The notes under the pieces: model-generated
The model's database searches: none
What the model was told of the DNA's origin: nothing
Seen by the model: only the letters and a program-made list of their open reading frames with translations
In this document: piece by piece, positions 1-9,149 of the stretch
Layout of the letters: each line of letters opens with the position of its first letter
How positions within the stretch are numbered: the first letter of the stretch is position 1
Source of the DNA: Streptomyces sp. BV286
Lineage (GTDB): Bacteria > Actinomycetota > Actinomycetes > Streptomycetales > Streptomycetaceae
NCBI RefSeq assembly: GCF_019090165.1
Contig: NZ_JAHRIB010000191.1
Span: 62,001-126,000, forward strand
Direction of reading: 5' to 3'
DNA: 64,000 nucleotides
Translations under genes and position numbers: made by a program

Positions 1-1607
1 ACTCCGCGCGGCAGGGCGTCCAGCGCCTCCACCAGCTCCCAGAACCGTCCGTACTTCGCGCCTTCCTTCGGGAACTCGCCTGCCAGGGAGCGGAGTTCGG
101 GCAGTTCCTCCAGCGCGGCGCGGGCGTCGCGGGCCCGGATGTGCGGGAAGGACTTGGCGATCCGGTCGATGTCGGCCGGGTTCATGGAGAGCGCGGCGCC
201 GACGTCGCGTACGGCATGCCGTACGCGGTACGTCTCGGGCATCGCCACGGTCGCGACCCGCTCGGTGCCGAACCGGCCGATGATCGCGCGGTAGACCTCG
301 ATGCGGCGCGCGGACTCCACGTCGATGTCGATGTCGGGCAGGACCTGGCGGCGCTTGGACAGGAAGCGTTCCATCAGCAGCCCGTGCTCGACGGGATCGG
401 CGTGCGCGATGCCGAGGAGGTGGTTGACGAGCGAGCCCGCGCCGGAGCCCCGCGCGGCGACCCGGATGCCCATCTCCCTCACGTCGTCGACGACTTGAGC
501 GACCGTCAGGAAGTAGGAGGCGAAACCGTGGTGGGCGATGATGTCCAGCTCGTGGTGCATCCGCTCCCAGTGGTCACGCGCTCCGGGAGAACGGTCGTAG
601 CCGCGCAGCACCATCCCCGCCGCCGCCCGTGAGGCGAGGACGCGCTGCGCGGTGCGGCGGCCGGCCCCGACGAGACGCGGTTCGGGGAAGTGCACGGCGC
701 CGATCCCCAGGTCGTCCTCCGGGTCGACCAGGCACTCGGCGGCGGTGGCCTGGGTCTGTTCGAGCAGACGGTACGCGGTGTCGCGGCGGTAGCCCGCGGC
801 CTCGACGACGCGTTCGGCGGCGGCCAGCATGGCACCCGCGTCCTTGAGCCAGGCCTCGCCGCTGTCCAGTTCCTTGCGGGGGTCCACGGGGACCAGCCGA
901 CGGGCGGCGTCCAGCACGTCGGCGACCGGGCCCATGCCCGCGTCGGCGTACCGGACGGCGTTGCCGAGCACCGGCCGCACTCCTTGTTCGGCGGCGAAGC
1001 CGACGGTACGGGCGGCCAGCCGCAGGGATCCCGGCCCGGTGCCCCCGCGTCCGTGCCAGACCGCTTCGAGGCGCAGGGCGCCGCCGTACACCTCCCGCCA
1101 GGGCGCGAGCAGTTTCGCGGCCCGGTCGGGGCGTCCGGCGGCGAGCGCCCGGCCCACGTCGGAGGCGGGGCCGAGCAGCACGGTCAGGCCCTCGGCGTGG
1201 TTGCCGGCCCAGGGCAGCAGCGGCTGTCCCTCTCCCCCATGCGCCGCAGTAACGATTCTGCACAGGTCGGCCCAGGCCCTCGCGCCGTCCCGGGCAAGGA
1301 AGGTCACCCGAGGTGTCGACTCATCGATGAAGGCGCCGCCCCGTACGGGAGTCCGGCGCCGCTCCCCCCGTACGGGCTCCCCGACCGCCAGGTCGACCCC
1401 GAACAGCGGACGGACACCCTGCGCGGCGCAGGCCTTGGCGAAGCGGACCGCACCCGCGAGGGTGTCCCGGTCGGTGAGCGCCAGCGCGTCCATGCCCCGC
1501 TCGGAGGCCTGCTCGGCGAGACGCTCCGGATGCGAGGCGCCGTACCGCAGCGAGAACCCGGAAGCGGTGTGCAGATGCGTGAAGCCCAGCACGCGCACCT
1601 CCACCAT
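1..1607 (-). CDS. dnaE2: DNA polymerase III alpha subunit, DnaE2 type (5' part, runs off the left edge)
   Basis: Reading leftward from an ATG at 1607 gives an open frame of about 535 residues that continues past the window start. It opens with a PHP-domain motif (HLHTASGFS, about residues 11-19). The polymerase active-site motif PDIDIDVES, with its catalytic Asp residues, lies at about residues 420-428 (near position 320-345). The order PHP then palm matches C-family polymerases, and the compact PHP region fits the error-prone DnaE2 group rather than replicative DnaE1; that subgroup call is inference. GGGAG seven bases upstream supports the 1607 start. An in-frame ATG at 1637 is possible but has a poorer ribosome site. 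The gene is divergent from the membrane protein at 1749, so 1608-1748 should hold both promoters. DnaE2 normally works with ImuA'/ImuB in damage-induced synthesis; those partners are not in view. Confidence 0.85.
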   Translation of the reverse strand, partial: MVEVRVLGFTHLHTASGFSLRYGASHPERLAEQASERGMDALALTDRDTLAGAVRFAKACAAQGVRPLFGVDLAVGEPVRGERRRTPVRGGAFIDESTPRVTFLARDGARAWADLCRIVTAAHGGEGQPLLPWAGNHAEGLTVLLGPASDVGRALAAGRPDRAAKLLAPWREVYGGALRLEAVWHGRGGTGPGSLRLAARTVGFAAEQGVRPVLGNAVRYADAGMGPVADVLDAARRLVPVDPRKELDSGEAWLKDAGAMLAAAERVVEAAGYRRDTAYRLLEQTQATAAECLVDPEDDLGIGAVHFPEPRLVGAGRRTAQRVLASRAAAGMVLRGYDRSPGARDHWERMHHELDIIAHHGFASYFLTVAQVVDDVREMGIRVAARGSGAGSLVNHLLGIAHADPVEHGLLMERFLSKRRQVLPDIDIDVESARRIEVYRAIIGRFGTERVATVAMPETYRVRHAVRDVGAALSMNPADIDRIAKSFPHIRARDARAALEELPELRSLAGEFPKEGAKYGRFWELVEALDALPRG

Positions 1608-1748
1608 CCCGGGGCTCCCACGCCAGCCCTCGAACATCAGTTCCCAAGTTCCCCACCTCCACCATAGACCAATTTTCGAACGCCTGTGCGACATCCGTTC
1701 GGCCCCGTCCCACCTGCGCAAACACCGCCCAGCTCGGACCGTGGGGGC

Positions 1749-2801
1749 ATGACACGGACAGCACAGGCCCCGCACCGGTCCTTCCTCGACGAGGTGAAGG
1801 ACGCGGTCACCCCGCGGGCCACGCTGCTCGTCATCGGCGTGCTCGCCCTGCAGCTGCTCTTCATCGCCTCCTACGTGGGAGCACTGCACCATCCGAAGCC
1901 GAAGGACGTGGCGTTCGCGGTGGTCGCGCCGGGCACCGCCGCCGAGCAGGCGGTGGCCCGGCTCGAACGGCTGCCCGGCAAACCCCTGGACCCCCGCACG
2001 CTCGCCGACGAGGCGACGGCACGCGAGCAGATCGCGAACCGCGACATCGACGGCGCCCTGCTGATCGACCCGTCCGGCACCACCGACACCCTGCTGGTCG
2101 CCTCCGGCGGCGGCAAGGTCCTGGCCAGTGCGCTGATCGCGCTCACCACCGAGCTGGAGAAGAGCGAGGGCCGCACGGTACGGACCGTCGACGTGGTCCC
2201 GGCCGACGCGCAGGACGCCAACGGGCTCACGCCCTTCTACCTGGTCGTCGGCTGGTGCGTGGGCGGCTATCTGTGCGCGTCGGCACTGGCGGTCAGCGCG
2301 GGCGCCCGGCCGGCCGGTCCCCGGCGCGCGGTGATCCGGCTCGCCGCCATGGCCCTGGTCGCGATCGTCGGCGGACTCGGCGGAGCGGTCATCGTCGGGC
2401 CGGTCCTCGGAGCGCTGCCGGGCAGCGTGGCGGCCCTGTGGGGGCTCGGCGCACTCATCACCTTCGCCGTGGGAGCCGCCACGCTCGCGCTCCAGTGCGT
2501 CTTCGGGATCATCGGCATCGGAGTGGCCGTCCTGCTGGTGGTGATCCTGGGCAATCCGAGCGCGGGCGGTGCCCTCCCGCCGCCGATGCTGCCGCCGTTC
2601 TGGAAGGCCATCGGCCCCGCCCTGCCGCCGGGCGCGGGCACCTGGGCCGCCCGCTCGATCGCCTACTTCAAGGGCAACGACCTGACCGCCTCGATGCTGG
2701 TGCTCTCGGCATGGGCGGTGCTGGGAAGCGCGATCACACTCGTCGCGGGCTCTCTGCGCGGGGCCGATCCGGCGAACGCGTCCCCGCAGGAACGCCCCTG
2801 A
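1749..2801 (+). CDS. Membrane protein with YhgE/Pip (ABC-2 permease-like) topology
   Basis: This 350-residue protein has one N-terminal membrane segment (about residues 17-38) and then a hydrophilic domain of about 130 residues. Four or five closely spaced membrane segments fill the C-terminal half. That arrangement (one TM, large outside domain, TM cluster) is typical of YhgE/Pip and DUF3533-type membrane proteins related to ABC-2 permeases. No ATPase gene is adjacent, so an export role is only a guess. The start is the ATG at 1749 after GTGGGGGC; the frame stays open further upstream, but without a better ribosome site. It is transcribed alone and ends 48 bases before a strong palindrome. 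The family assignment rests on topology and local similarity, not on a catalytic motif. Confidence 0.7.
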   Translation: MTRTAQAPHRSFLDEVKDAVTPRATLLVIGVLALQLLFIASYVGALHHPKPKDVAFAVVAPGTAAEQAVARLERLPGKPLDPRTLADEATAREQIANRDIDGALLIDPSGTTDTLLVASGGGKVLASALIALTTELEKSEGRTVRTVDVVPADAQDANGLTPFYLVVGWCVGGYLCASALAVSAGARPAGPRRAVIRLAAMALVAIVGGLGGAVIVGPVLGALPGSVAALWGLGALITFAVGAATLALQCVFGIIGIGVAVLLVVILGNPSAGGALPPPMLPPFWKAIGPALPPGAGTWAARSIAYFKGNDLTASMLVLSAWAVLGSAITLVAGSLRGADPANASPQERP

Positions 2802-2848
2802 AGGCACGCGGCGACGGCGAGACAGGCGCCCCGCCCGCCCGGACCCAC

Positions 2849-2909
2849 CCCCGTACGCGCGAGCCCCGCCCCCACCGGACCGGTGGAAGCGGGGCTCGCG
2901 CGTACGGGG
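2849..2909. terminator. Bidirectional terminator palindrome between convergent genes
   Basis: A 21-base arm at 2849-2869 (begins CCCCGTACGCGCGAGCC) is matched exactly by its reverse complement at 2889-2909. A second perfect hairpin, CCACCGG-A-CCGGTGG, is nested in the loop. It lies between the stop codons of the convergent genes ending at 2801 and 2918, so it can serve both. Confidence 0.8.
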
Positions 2910-2917
2910 CGAAACGG

Positions 2918-4000
2918 TCAGCCGATCTCGGTACCCGTGGCGGACAGCGCCTCGGTCACCGGCTGGAAGAAGGTCTCCCCGCCGGAGGTGCAGTCGCCGC
3001 TGCCACCGGACGTGAGTCCGATCGCGCTGCTCCCGGAGAACAGCGAACCACCGCTGTCACCGGGCTCCGCGCAGACGTCGGTCTGGATGAGCCCGTTCAC
3101 GATGTCGCCGTTGCCGTAGTTCACGGTGGCGTCCAGGCCGGTGACCGACCCGTCGTGGACCTGGGTCGTGGACCCGCTGCGGGTGACCTTCATACCCACG
3201 GTGGCCTCGGCCGCGCCCGAGATCGCCTGCGCGGAACCGTTGTAGAGGTTCACCTCGCTCGGGTGGTCCACGTCCGCGGTGTACTTCACCAGGCCGTAGT
3301 CGTCGCCGGGGAAGCTGGAGTCCGCGTTCTCACCGATCTCGGTGCCGGAGGAGTCGGACCAGTTGGTGATCCCCTCGGTGCAGTGCCCGGCGGTGAGGAA
3401 GAACGGCTCGCCGCCCTTGACCACGTTGAAGCCGAGCGAGCAGCGGCCGCTGCCACCGGTGATGGCGTCACCACCGGCGACGAAGGTCCTGAACTCCCCC
3501 TTCGTGGTCCTGAGTTCTGCCTTGGCGCCGAGCCCGTCGACGACCTCGGTCAGCTGCGCCATCTTGGCGCCCTTGACCGTACGGTCCGCGGTCACGACGA
3601 CCTTGTTGGTCGCCGGGTCGACCGCCCACGAGGTACCGGGGATGGTCGCGTCCTGCTTCAGCGTCGTACGGGCGCCCTTGAGTTCGGCGAGGGAGTTCTC
3701 GACGATTCTGGCCTTGGCGCCCGCCGCCTCGACCGTTTCGGCCGCGGTCTTGTCGAGCACGTTCACGACAAGGCTCTTGGCCTTCGCGTCGTAATACGTT
3801 CCCGCCGCGTCCGCGCCGAGGTCCTTGCCGAGCGTCGAGGCGAGCTTTCCGGCCGCCGTGACCGAGAGGATCTTGAGCTCGGGAGCGGGCGCGTTCTCAC
3901 TCGCGTTCGCACTCTGCAAGGTGACTCCCGCGGCGACCAGTGCGGCGATGCCCGCACCTGCCACGGCGACCCGCCGCTTGGGTATGCGTCGGTGCTTCAA
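2918..4000 (-). CDS. Secreted serine protease, streptogrisin/alpha-lytic type (S1 family), with pro-domain
   Basis: The product is a 360-residue pre-pro-protease. It has a basic signal peptide ending near SANA/SEN (about residue 29), an alpha-lytic-type pro-region (about residues 35-165), and then the mature chymotrypsin-fold domain. The catalytic triad is visible: His in FLTAGHC, Asp in GDDYGLVKY, Ser in CAEPGDSGG. I place the start at a TTG at 4000 because a perfect AGGAGG stands seven bases before it and the signal peptide follows at once. The open frame extends to 4102, but that extension (HNHRARPPTGG) does not look like coding sequence. The pro-domain would fold and inhibit the enzyme until it is autocleaved outside the cell. 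It is paralogous to the gene at 7221-8126. Confidence 0.93.
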   Translation of the reverse strand: MKHRRIPKRRVAVAGAGIAALVAAGVTLQSANASENAPAPELKILSVTAAGKLASTLGKDLGADAAGTYYDAKAKSLVVNVLDKTAAETVEAAGAKARIVENSLAELKGARTTLKQDATIPGTSWAVDPATNKVVVTADRTVKGAKMAQLTEVVDGLGAKAELRTTKGEFRTFVAGGDAITGGSGRCSLGFNVVKGGEPFFLTAGHCTEGITNWSDSSGTEIGENADSSFPGDDYGLVKYTADVDHPSEVNLYNGSAQAISGAAEATVGMKVTRSGSTTQVHDGSVTGLDATVNYGNGDIVNGLIQTDVCAEPGDSGGSLFSGSSAIGLTSGGSGDCTSGGETFFQPVTEALSATGTEIG

Positions 4001-4285
4001 CTTGTGTCCTCCTGTGGGGGGTCGGGCACGGTGGTTGTGGGGACCGCCGTGACCGAAAGGTGTGCGGACAGGGACACGACTCACGAAAAAAGCCGCGTCC
4101 ATGCCAACGGACGACGACCACTATTCCGAGGCGGCACGGGGGCACACAAGGTCGACTTCAGGACGCGCGCACCGTGACGGACGCGCGCCCCCGCATGGTT
4201 GACGCGCGTTGACAAGCCGCTGTCCCACCTCGTCGGTTCCCAGTGCAAACACTACGAGCGAGTAACTAGCGGCATTCTGTGAGGT

Positions 4286-5290
4286 CTAGTCCTGTCCGGA
4301 TTTCGACCCTCCGAAGTCCGGATCCAACGGTGCCTCGACGGGAGGGAGTTGCTCCTGCATCGATTGCTGCCACTGGGCGAGCAGTTGTTGCGCCTGGGCC
4401 GACAGCTCCTGCGGCTGGACCGGCGGCGGCTGCGATCCGGCCGACGGCTGCCCCGGACCGGCCGCAGTCCGCCCCGCCCGCAGCGAGGGGTCCTCCGCGC
4501 GAGGTGCCTGCTGCGCGGGCTGCTGTACGGGCTGCTGGGCCCGCTCCAGGAACCGCAGCAGTTCGACCGGGAAGGGCAGGACGAGCGTGGAGTTCTTCTC
4601 GGCCGCGACCGCCACCACCGTCTGCAGCAGCCGCAGTTGGAGCGCGGCCGGCTGCTCCGACATCACCCCGGCGGCCTCCGCCAGTTTCTTGGAGGCCTGC
4701 AGTTCGGCGTCCGCGTTGATGACCCGGGCCCGCCGCTCACGGTCGGCCTCCGCCTGGCGTGCCATGGACCGCTTCATCGTCTCCGGCAGCGACACGTCCT
4801 TGATCTCGACACGGTCGATGGAGACACCCCACTCCACGGCCGGGCTGTCGATCATCAGCTCCAGGCCCTGGTTGAGCTTCTCGCGGTTGGAGAGCAGGTC
4901 GTCCAGCTCGCTCTTGCCGATGATCGAACGCAGGGACGTCTGCGCCATCTGCGAGACCGCGAACCGGTAGTCCTCGACCTGGATGACCGCGTCGGCGGCG
5001 GACACCACTTTGAAGTAGATGACAGCGTCCACGCGCACCGTGACGTTGTCCCGTGTGATGCCGTCCTGTCCGGGCACCGGCATCGTCACGATCTGCATGT
5101 TGACTTTCTGGAGCCGGTCCACGAAGGGCACGATCATGGTGAATCCCGGACCGCGCACCCCGGACCGCAGCTTCCCGAGCCGGAGCACCACACCCCGCTC
5201 GTACTGTTTGACGACTCGGGCTGCGGCCATCGCGTACACCGCTCCGACGGACGCGAGCGCCGCTCCCGCCGCCACCAGCTCCTCGACCAT
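4286..5290 (-). CDS. Slipin / stomatin-like SPFH (Band 7) membrane protein
   Basis: This 334-residue protein begins with a membrane hairpin (VEELVAAGAALASVGAVYAM). An SPFH domain follows (about residues 25-220), with the family signature QYERGVVLRLGKLR, then NVTVRVDAVIYFKV and the RSIIGKSELDDLLSNRE region. A coiled helix rich in Ala/Glu (RQAEADRERRARVINADAE) comes next. The C-terminal 90 residues are a Gln/Pro-rich low-complexity tail. Such proteins oligomerise on the inner membrane face and are often paired with an NfeD protein; no NfeD gene is adjacent here. The start is the ATG at 5290 after GGGGGTCGTC. The longer frame to 5476 has no coding character. It is divergent from the hydrolase at 5380. 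Confidence 0.9.
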   Translation of the reverse strand: MVEELVAAGAALASVGAVYAMAAARVVKQYERGVVLRLGKLRSGVRGPGFTMIVPFVDRLQKVNMQIVTMPVPGQDGITRDNVTVRVDAVIYFKVVSAADAVIQVEDYRFAVSQMAQTSLRSIIGKSELDDLLSNREKLNQGLELMIDSPAVEWGVSIDRVEIKDVSLPETMKRSMARQAEADRERRARVINADAELQASKKLAEAAGVMSEQPAALQLRLLQTVVAVAAEKNSTLVLPFPVELLRFLERAQQPVQQPAQQAPRAEDPSLRAGRTAAGPGQPSAGSQPPPVQPQELSAQAQQLLAQWQQSMQEQLPPVEAPLDPDFGGSKSGQD

Positions 5291-5379
5291 GACGACCCCC
5301 AGGGTCCGTATCGGGCGCAAAAGGTGTGTACTTCGACGGTAACTCCGGCGTGGAGGCGAAAGGGAGATGGAGGACAGAG

Positions 5380-6261
5380 GTGCCGAGCGGGATACGGATG
5401 CGGGACGGACGGCGGCTGGCGTTCGAGGAATGGGGAGATCCCGGCGGTACGCCGGTGGTGCTGCTGCACGGCACACCGGGCTGCCGGCACGGCGTGGTGC
5501 CGCAGGAGGTGATCGCGGCGCGTCCCGGGGTGCGGTTCATCGCGTACGACCGCGCCGGTTACGGGGACTCCGACCGCGGCCCCGGACGCCGGGTGGCGCA
5601 GGCGGCGCGGGACGTGGCCGCGCTGGCCGACGCGCTCGGGCTCGGCCGGTTCGCGGTGCTGGGCCGGTCGGGCGGCGCTCCGCACGCGCTGGCCTGCGCG
5701 GCGCTGCTGCCGACCCGGGTACGACGGGTCGCCGCGATGGCGAGTCTGGCACCGCCCACCACCGAGGGGCTGAACTGGTTCGAGGGGATGGCGGCGTCCA
5801 ACGTCGACGAGTACACCCGGGCACTGACCGACCCCGTGGACTTCGCGGACCGGCTCGCCTCACGGGCCGCGGCGGTCCGGGCGGACCCGGCCCAGCTCCT
5901 CGCGTCGATCCGTGACGGCCTCACCGACTCCGACCGGCGGATCATCGCCACCCCGGCCGTGAGCGACATGTTGCTGCGCAACTACCGTGAGTCGCTGCGC
6001 ACTTCGGCCTACGGCTGGATCGACGACAACCTCGCGCTGCTGAGTCACTGGGGCTTCGATCCGGCGCGCATCACCCGGCCGGTGCTGCTGTGGCACGGCG
6101 CCCTGGACACCTTCTCCCCGGTGGGCCACTTCGAGTGGCTGGCCCGGCAGATCCCCCGCGCCCGCCCGGTCCTGGACCCGGACGGCGGCCATTTCGCGGC
6201 GCTGGAGGCCCTCCCGGACGTACTGGACTGGCTGTGCGCGACACCACGGACCGACGGGTGA
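5380..6261 (+). CDS. Alpha/beta-fold hydrolase
   Basis: A 293-residue single-domain alpha/beta hydrolase. The oxyanion-hole motif HGTPG follows strand 3 (about residue 31), and the nucleophile elbow is GRSGG (Ser near residue 94). The acid is Asp in HGALDTFSP and the catalytic His is in DGGHFAALEAL near the end. The cap region between is helical and gives no clue to the substrate. I chose the GTG at 5380 because GGAGG lies six bases upstream. The earlier in-frame GTG at 5326 has no ribosome site and would add 18 residues unlike the family N-terminus. It shares an 89-base promoter region with the divergent slipin gene. Confidence 0.9.
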   Translation: MPSGIRMRDGRRLAFEEWGDPGGTPVVLLHGTPGCRHGVVPQEVIAARPGVRFIAYDRAGYGDSDRGPGRRVAQAARDVAALADALGLGRFAVLGRSGGAPHALACAALLPTRVRRVAAMASLAPPTTEGLNWFEGMAASNVDEYTRALTDPVDFADRLASRAAAVRADPAQLLASIRDGLTDSDRRIIATPAVSDMLLRNYRESLRTSAYGWIDDNLALLSHWGFDPARITRPVLLWHGALDTFSPVGHFEWLARQIPRARPVLDPDGGHFAALEALPDVLDWLCATPRTDG

Positions 6262-6396
6262 TCGAAAGGGCCGGGGCGGACCCACGTCAGGCGGACATCC
6301 GCCCGCCGCTCCCCGGTCGCCGCCCCCCTCTTCGGACGATCTTCCGGACGCCGCTTCGGACGCCGCTTCCCACCGAGCTTCGGGGCACTGCCCGGA

Positions 6397-7095
6397 TCAC
6401 TCTCCGGGGCGCCGCACGATGAGGCCGCCACCCGCGCCCGGCCGCTCCAGCCGGGCTCCCCGCAGCAGGTCCATCACCCGCTCATGGCTGTCCCCCACGG
6501 CGTCCGTCACCCGCAGCCGCATCAGCAGCACGTCGATCTCGTCGACGAACCGCTGGGTGTACATGCCCTCGGGGACGACGTCGTGCCCGGCGGCGCCCGC
6601 GAGCGGGAAGCCCGCGCCGAGGAGCATCTGCCGGTAGTGGGTGCCGTGCACGAGACGCCGCCCTGCGAGGTCCGCCAGCAGTCCCGCGTGGTCGGTCCAG
6701 GGCCCGGGAGTCCCGCCGCGCGGCACGAGCTGGTAGTCGACCCGCTCGACCACCGCGTGCTGCTGCCCGCCGTTCAGGATGCCCACGTTCCAGGCGGGCT
6801 CGTCCGGGGTGAAGGGGCCCGGCCCCCAGGACGCGCTCCAGCCCAGCGCGGGCCGTACCGTGCGCGCGAACTGGGCCCGGCCGAGCACCGCGGCGAGGGC
6901 GACCGCCAGCAGACTGCCCAGCGGGTCCGTGTCCATCAGCCGCAGCCGCCACGGCCACTGCCTGCTCAGCTCCCCGGTCACGTTGCCCCGCACGATCTCC
7001 CACAGGAGCACCAGCGCCAGCAGTACGAGCAGCACCAACGGTGTCGTGAACAGCAGCGGGCTGCGGCGTACGCGGCGCTGCCGGTCAAGAACCAC
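6397..7095 (-). CDS. Unknown membrane protein with one or two N-terminal TM segments
   Basis: The 232-residue product has a basic start, a strong hydrophobic segment (LLFTTPLVLLVLLALVLLWEI), and a second, weaker one (GSLLAVALAAVLGRA). A soluble C-terminal domain of about 150 residues follows. I do not recognise the family; nothing catalytic is obvious. The start is placed at the GTG at 7095, preceded by GGGGGAA. An in-frame TTG at 7128 is possible but touches the terminator palindrome at 7131. The gene lies just downstream of the protease gene at 7221-8126 and is separated from it by that terminator. It is probably transcribed separately or by read-through. Confidence 0.65.
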   Translation of the reverse strand: MVLDRQRRVRRSPLLFTTPLVLLVLLALVLLWEIVRGNVTGELSRQWPWRLRLMDTDPLGSLLAVALAAVLGRAQFARTVRPALGWSASWGPGPFTPDEPAWNVGILNGGQQHAVVERVDYQLVPRGGTPGPWTDHAGLLADLAGRRLVHGTHYRQMLLGAGFPLAGAAGHDVVPEGMYTQRFVDEIDVLLMRLRVTDAVGDSHERVMDLLRGARLERPGAGGGLIVRRPGE

Positions 7096-7130
7096 TCGTC
7101 GTTCCCCCGGTCCTTCGGTTCGTTCCAAGG

Positions 7131-7168
7131 ACGAGCCCCCGCACCGCGAACGGTGTGCGGGGGCTCGT
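7131..7168 (-). terminator. Terminator of the second streptogrisin-like gene
   Basis: ACGAGCCCCCGCAC (7131-7144) and GTGCGGGGGCTCGT (7155-7168) form a perfect 14-bp stem with a 10-base loop. It sits 53 bases past the stop of the leftward protease gene and just before the next leftward gene. Confidence 0.75.
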
Positions 7169-7220
7169 CTGCTGCCGGCTGCAGATCAGATCACGCGGAT
7201 GTCGCTTGGTCGCGTACCGA

Positions 7221-8126
7221 TCAGAATACGTTGACGCCGTAGGCGCTCAGGGCCTCGGTGACCGGCTGGAAGAACGTGGTGCCGCCGGAGGAGCAGTTGC
7301 CGCTGCCGCCGGAGGTCAGACCGTAGGCCACGCCGTTGCTGCCGTAGAGCGGACCGCCGGAGTCGCCGGGCTCGGCGCAGACCGTGGTCTGGATCATGCC
7401 GTAGACGACGTCGCCGCCACCGTAGTTGACGGTCGCGTTCAGGGCGGTGACGCGCCCTGTGCGGGTGCCGGTGGTGGAACCGGTGCGGATGACGTTGGTG
7501 CCCACGGCCGGAGTGGCGGCGCGGGTGATGTCCACGGTGCCCGCGGTGCCGGACTTGGTGACGCCGGTGTTGCTGTACCGGACGAGACCGTAGTCGTTCG
7601 TCGGGAAGCTGGAGCCCGCGGTCGGTCCGAGGACCGTGGTGCGCCCGGAGTTGGAGTACCAGGAGCCCGCGCCGTCGGTGCAGTGCCCGGCGGTCACGAA
7701 GTAGTCGGCTCCCGCGCTGTTCTTGACGTTGAAGCCGAGGGAGCAGCGCCAGCTGGTCGCGTAGATGGCGTCGCCGCCCTTGATCAGCTTGTTGATCTTG
7801 CCCGGGGTGTGCTTGATCTGCAGGGCACCGGCGTTGGTGCCCGCGGCCCGCTTGATCTTCGCGATCTCCGCCTTGGAGACGGTGCTGTCGACCGTGACCA
7901 CGACCTTGCCGGTCTTGGCGTCGGTCGCCCAGGCGGTGCCCGGAACATCGGCCTTGAGCACCGAGGAGTTGGCGCTCTTCAGCTGGGACGTACTGAACGT
8001 GGAAGCGTCGCTCGCGTTCGCGGAAGGGATGGTGAATGCGGCCGCGGCCACGAGTCCGGAGGTGACGGCGATCAGCCGGGTCCGTCTCGCTATGCCGCTG
8101 CGGGGGGTGGTGCGCTTGGTCCTCAC
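7221..8126 (-). CDS. Secreted serine protease of the streptogrisin A/B type
   Basis: The 301-residue pre-pro-protease is close to the length of streptogrisin A and B precursors (about 297-299). A signal peptide (ending near SANA|S, about residue 39) is followed by a short pro-region of about 75 residues and a mature domain. The triad is visible: His in FVTAGHC, Asp in TNDYGLVRY, Ser in CAEPGDSGG. Disulfide cysteines are in the usual places (RCSLGF, GNCSSGG). The GTG at 8126 is chosen because GGAGGG lies eight bases upstream; the frame runs open to 8303 without coding character. It is shorter in its pro-region than its paralogue at 2918-4000. It is probably exported by Sec and activated by self-cleavage outside the cell. 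Confidence 0.94.
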   Translation of the reverse strand: MRTKRTTPRSGIARRTRLIAVTSGLVAAAAFTIPSANASDASTFSTSQLKSANSSVLKADVPGTAWATDAKTGKVVVTVDSTVSKAEIAKIKRAAGTNAGALQIKHTPGKINKLIKGGDAIYATSWRCSLGFNVKNSAGADYFVTAGHCTDGAGSWYSNSGRTTVLGPTAGSSFPTNDYGLVRYSNTGVTKSGTAGTVDITRAATPAVGTNVIRTGSTTGTRTGRVTALNATVNYGGGDVVYGMIQTTVCAEPGDSGGPLYGSNGVAYGLTSGGSGNCSSGGTTFFQPVTEALSAYGVNVF

Positions 8127-8362
8127 TGTTCGTTCCCTCCAAAGGGAAGTCGGGGGCCCGCGTGGGGTCGGGGCCCGTGAGGCGCACGCCAGGGGCATTG
8201 TGTCCGGATTCCGGATACGCCGTGCCCCTGACAAGGCGCTGGGGGAATATTCGACCGCACGCTCGAAGGACGCAAGGGCGCCTTTCGGCCGTGCGATGTT
8301 CAACTTACGTATTTTCTACGGGAGTTGATCTCGTCGGCGCCGATGTGTGGATTCCGTGCGGA

Positions 8363-9145
8363 TTAGCGGAGGAGATCGCGCTCCCCGGCTGCGATCTCCG
8401 CGCTCAGGCTATTCCCCGGCGGCGGGAATGGGCAGATGAAGTGGTCCGCGAATGCGCACGGCGGAAGCAGGGCCCGATTGAAGTCCACCGTCGTGCGCCC
8501 CTGCGCGTCCGGCGCCGCCGGTCGCAGGAACCGGAAGCGGTAACTGCCGTGCCCGCTCGTGGCGTCGGCGAAGACGGCCCACAGCGAGCCGTCGCCCTGG
8601 ACCGTCACCTGCAGCGTGAGATCCCTGCCGCCCAGCGTGAAGGCGAGTTCGCCGCCGAGCCCGAGTGCCCGCTCGCGCCCGTCGGCGTTCCCCACGCGCA
8701 CGGTCCGGTTCTCCCGGTAGGGGGTGAAACGCCCCGGCGCCGACCAGCGCGCCTCGTACGCGGTGGCCTCGATGCCACGGAACGCCCGGCGTGCGGGTGA
8801 GGCGGGGTCGAAGTCGCGTACGCCCAGGGCGTTTTCGCGGGCGAGGACGACGAACCGGCGCTCGCCGTGCGCGACCCGGGCGGCGTCAGGACCGGGGTCG
8901 GCATCGAGCCGGACCTCGCCGGTGAAGGGCGTGCCGTCCACGCGGATGTCGTCGGACTCCTCGGCCGTCAGAACGACCGCGTCACCGTCCGCGGCCCACC
9001 GGCCGGGCATGTCCGGAAGTCGCCCCTCCGGATGATCTTCGAGCCAGTGCGTGCCGCTGAGCGCGAGCGGACCGTAGGGCGCGGACACCGTCGCGATGCG
9101 GTGCTCGTGCCACTGCTTCCAGTCCTCGAACGCGTCCGCTGTCAT
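8363..9145 (-). CDS. DUF1684-like conserved protein
   Basis: A 260-residue soluble protein that begins FEDWKQWHEHRIATVSAPYGPLALSG when written in pieces (FEDWKQWHEHR, then YGPLALSGTHWLED). It ends in a conserved block with TTVDFNRALLPPCAF and ICPFPPPGN. That ending, with DFNRAxxPxCAF and CPxPPxxN, is the hallmark of the DUF1684 family. The biochemical role is unknown. The start is the ATG at 9145 with GGAAGGG upstream. A 236-base gap separates it from the protease gene on its left. To its right is the monooxygenase remnant, so it may be the last gene of the 9492-15638 unit or independent. Confidence 0.85.
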   Translation of the reverse strand: MTADAFEDWKQWHEHRIATVSAPYGPLALSGTHWLEDHPEGRLPDMPGRWAADGDAVVLTAEESDDIRVDGTPFTGEVRLDADPGPDAARVAHGERRFVVLARENALGVRDFDPASPARRAFRGIEATAYEARWSAPGRFTPYRENRTVRVGNADGRERALGLGGELAFTLGGRDLTLQVTVQGDGSLWAVFADATSGHGSYRFRFLRPAAPDAQGRTTVDFNRALLPPCAFADHFICPFPPPGNSLSAEIAAGERDLLR

Positions 9146-9149
9146 GCAA

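Noticed and set aside
2255..4177. Long plus-strand open frame of 640 codons over the membrane protein and protease genes
   Set aside because: It is antisense or out of frame to two well-supported genes and has no recognisable domain; high GC leaves such frames open by chance.
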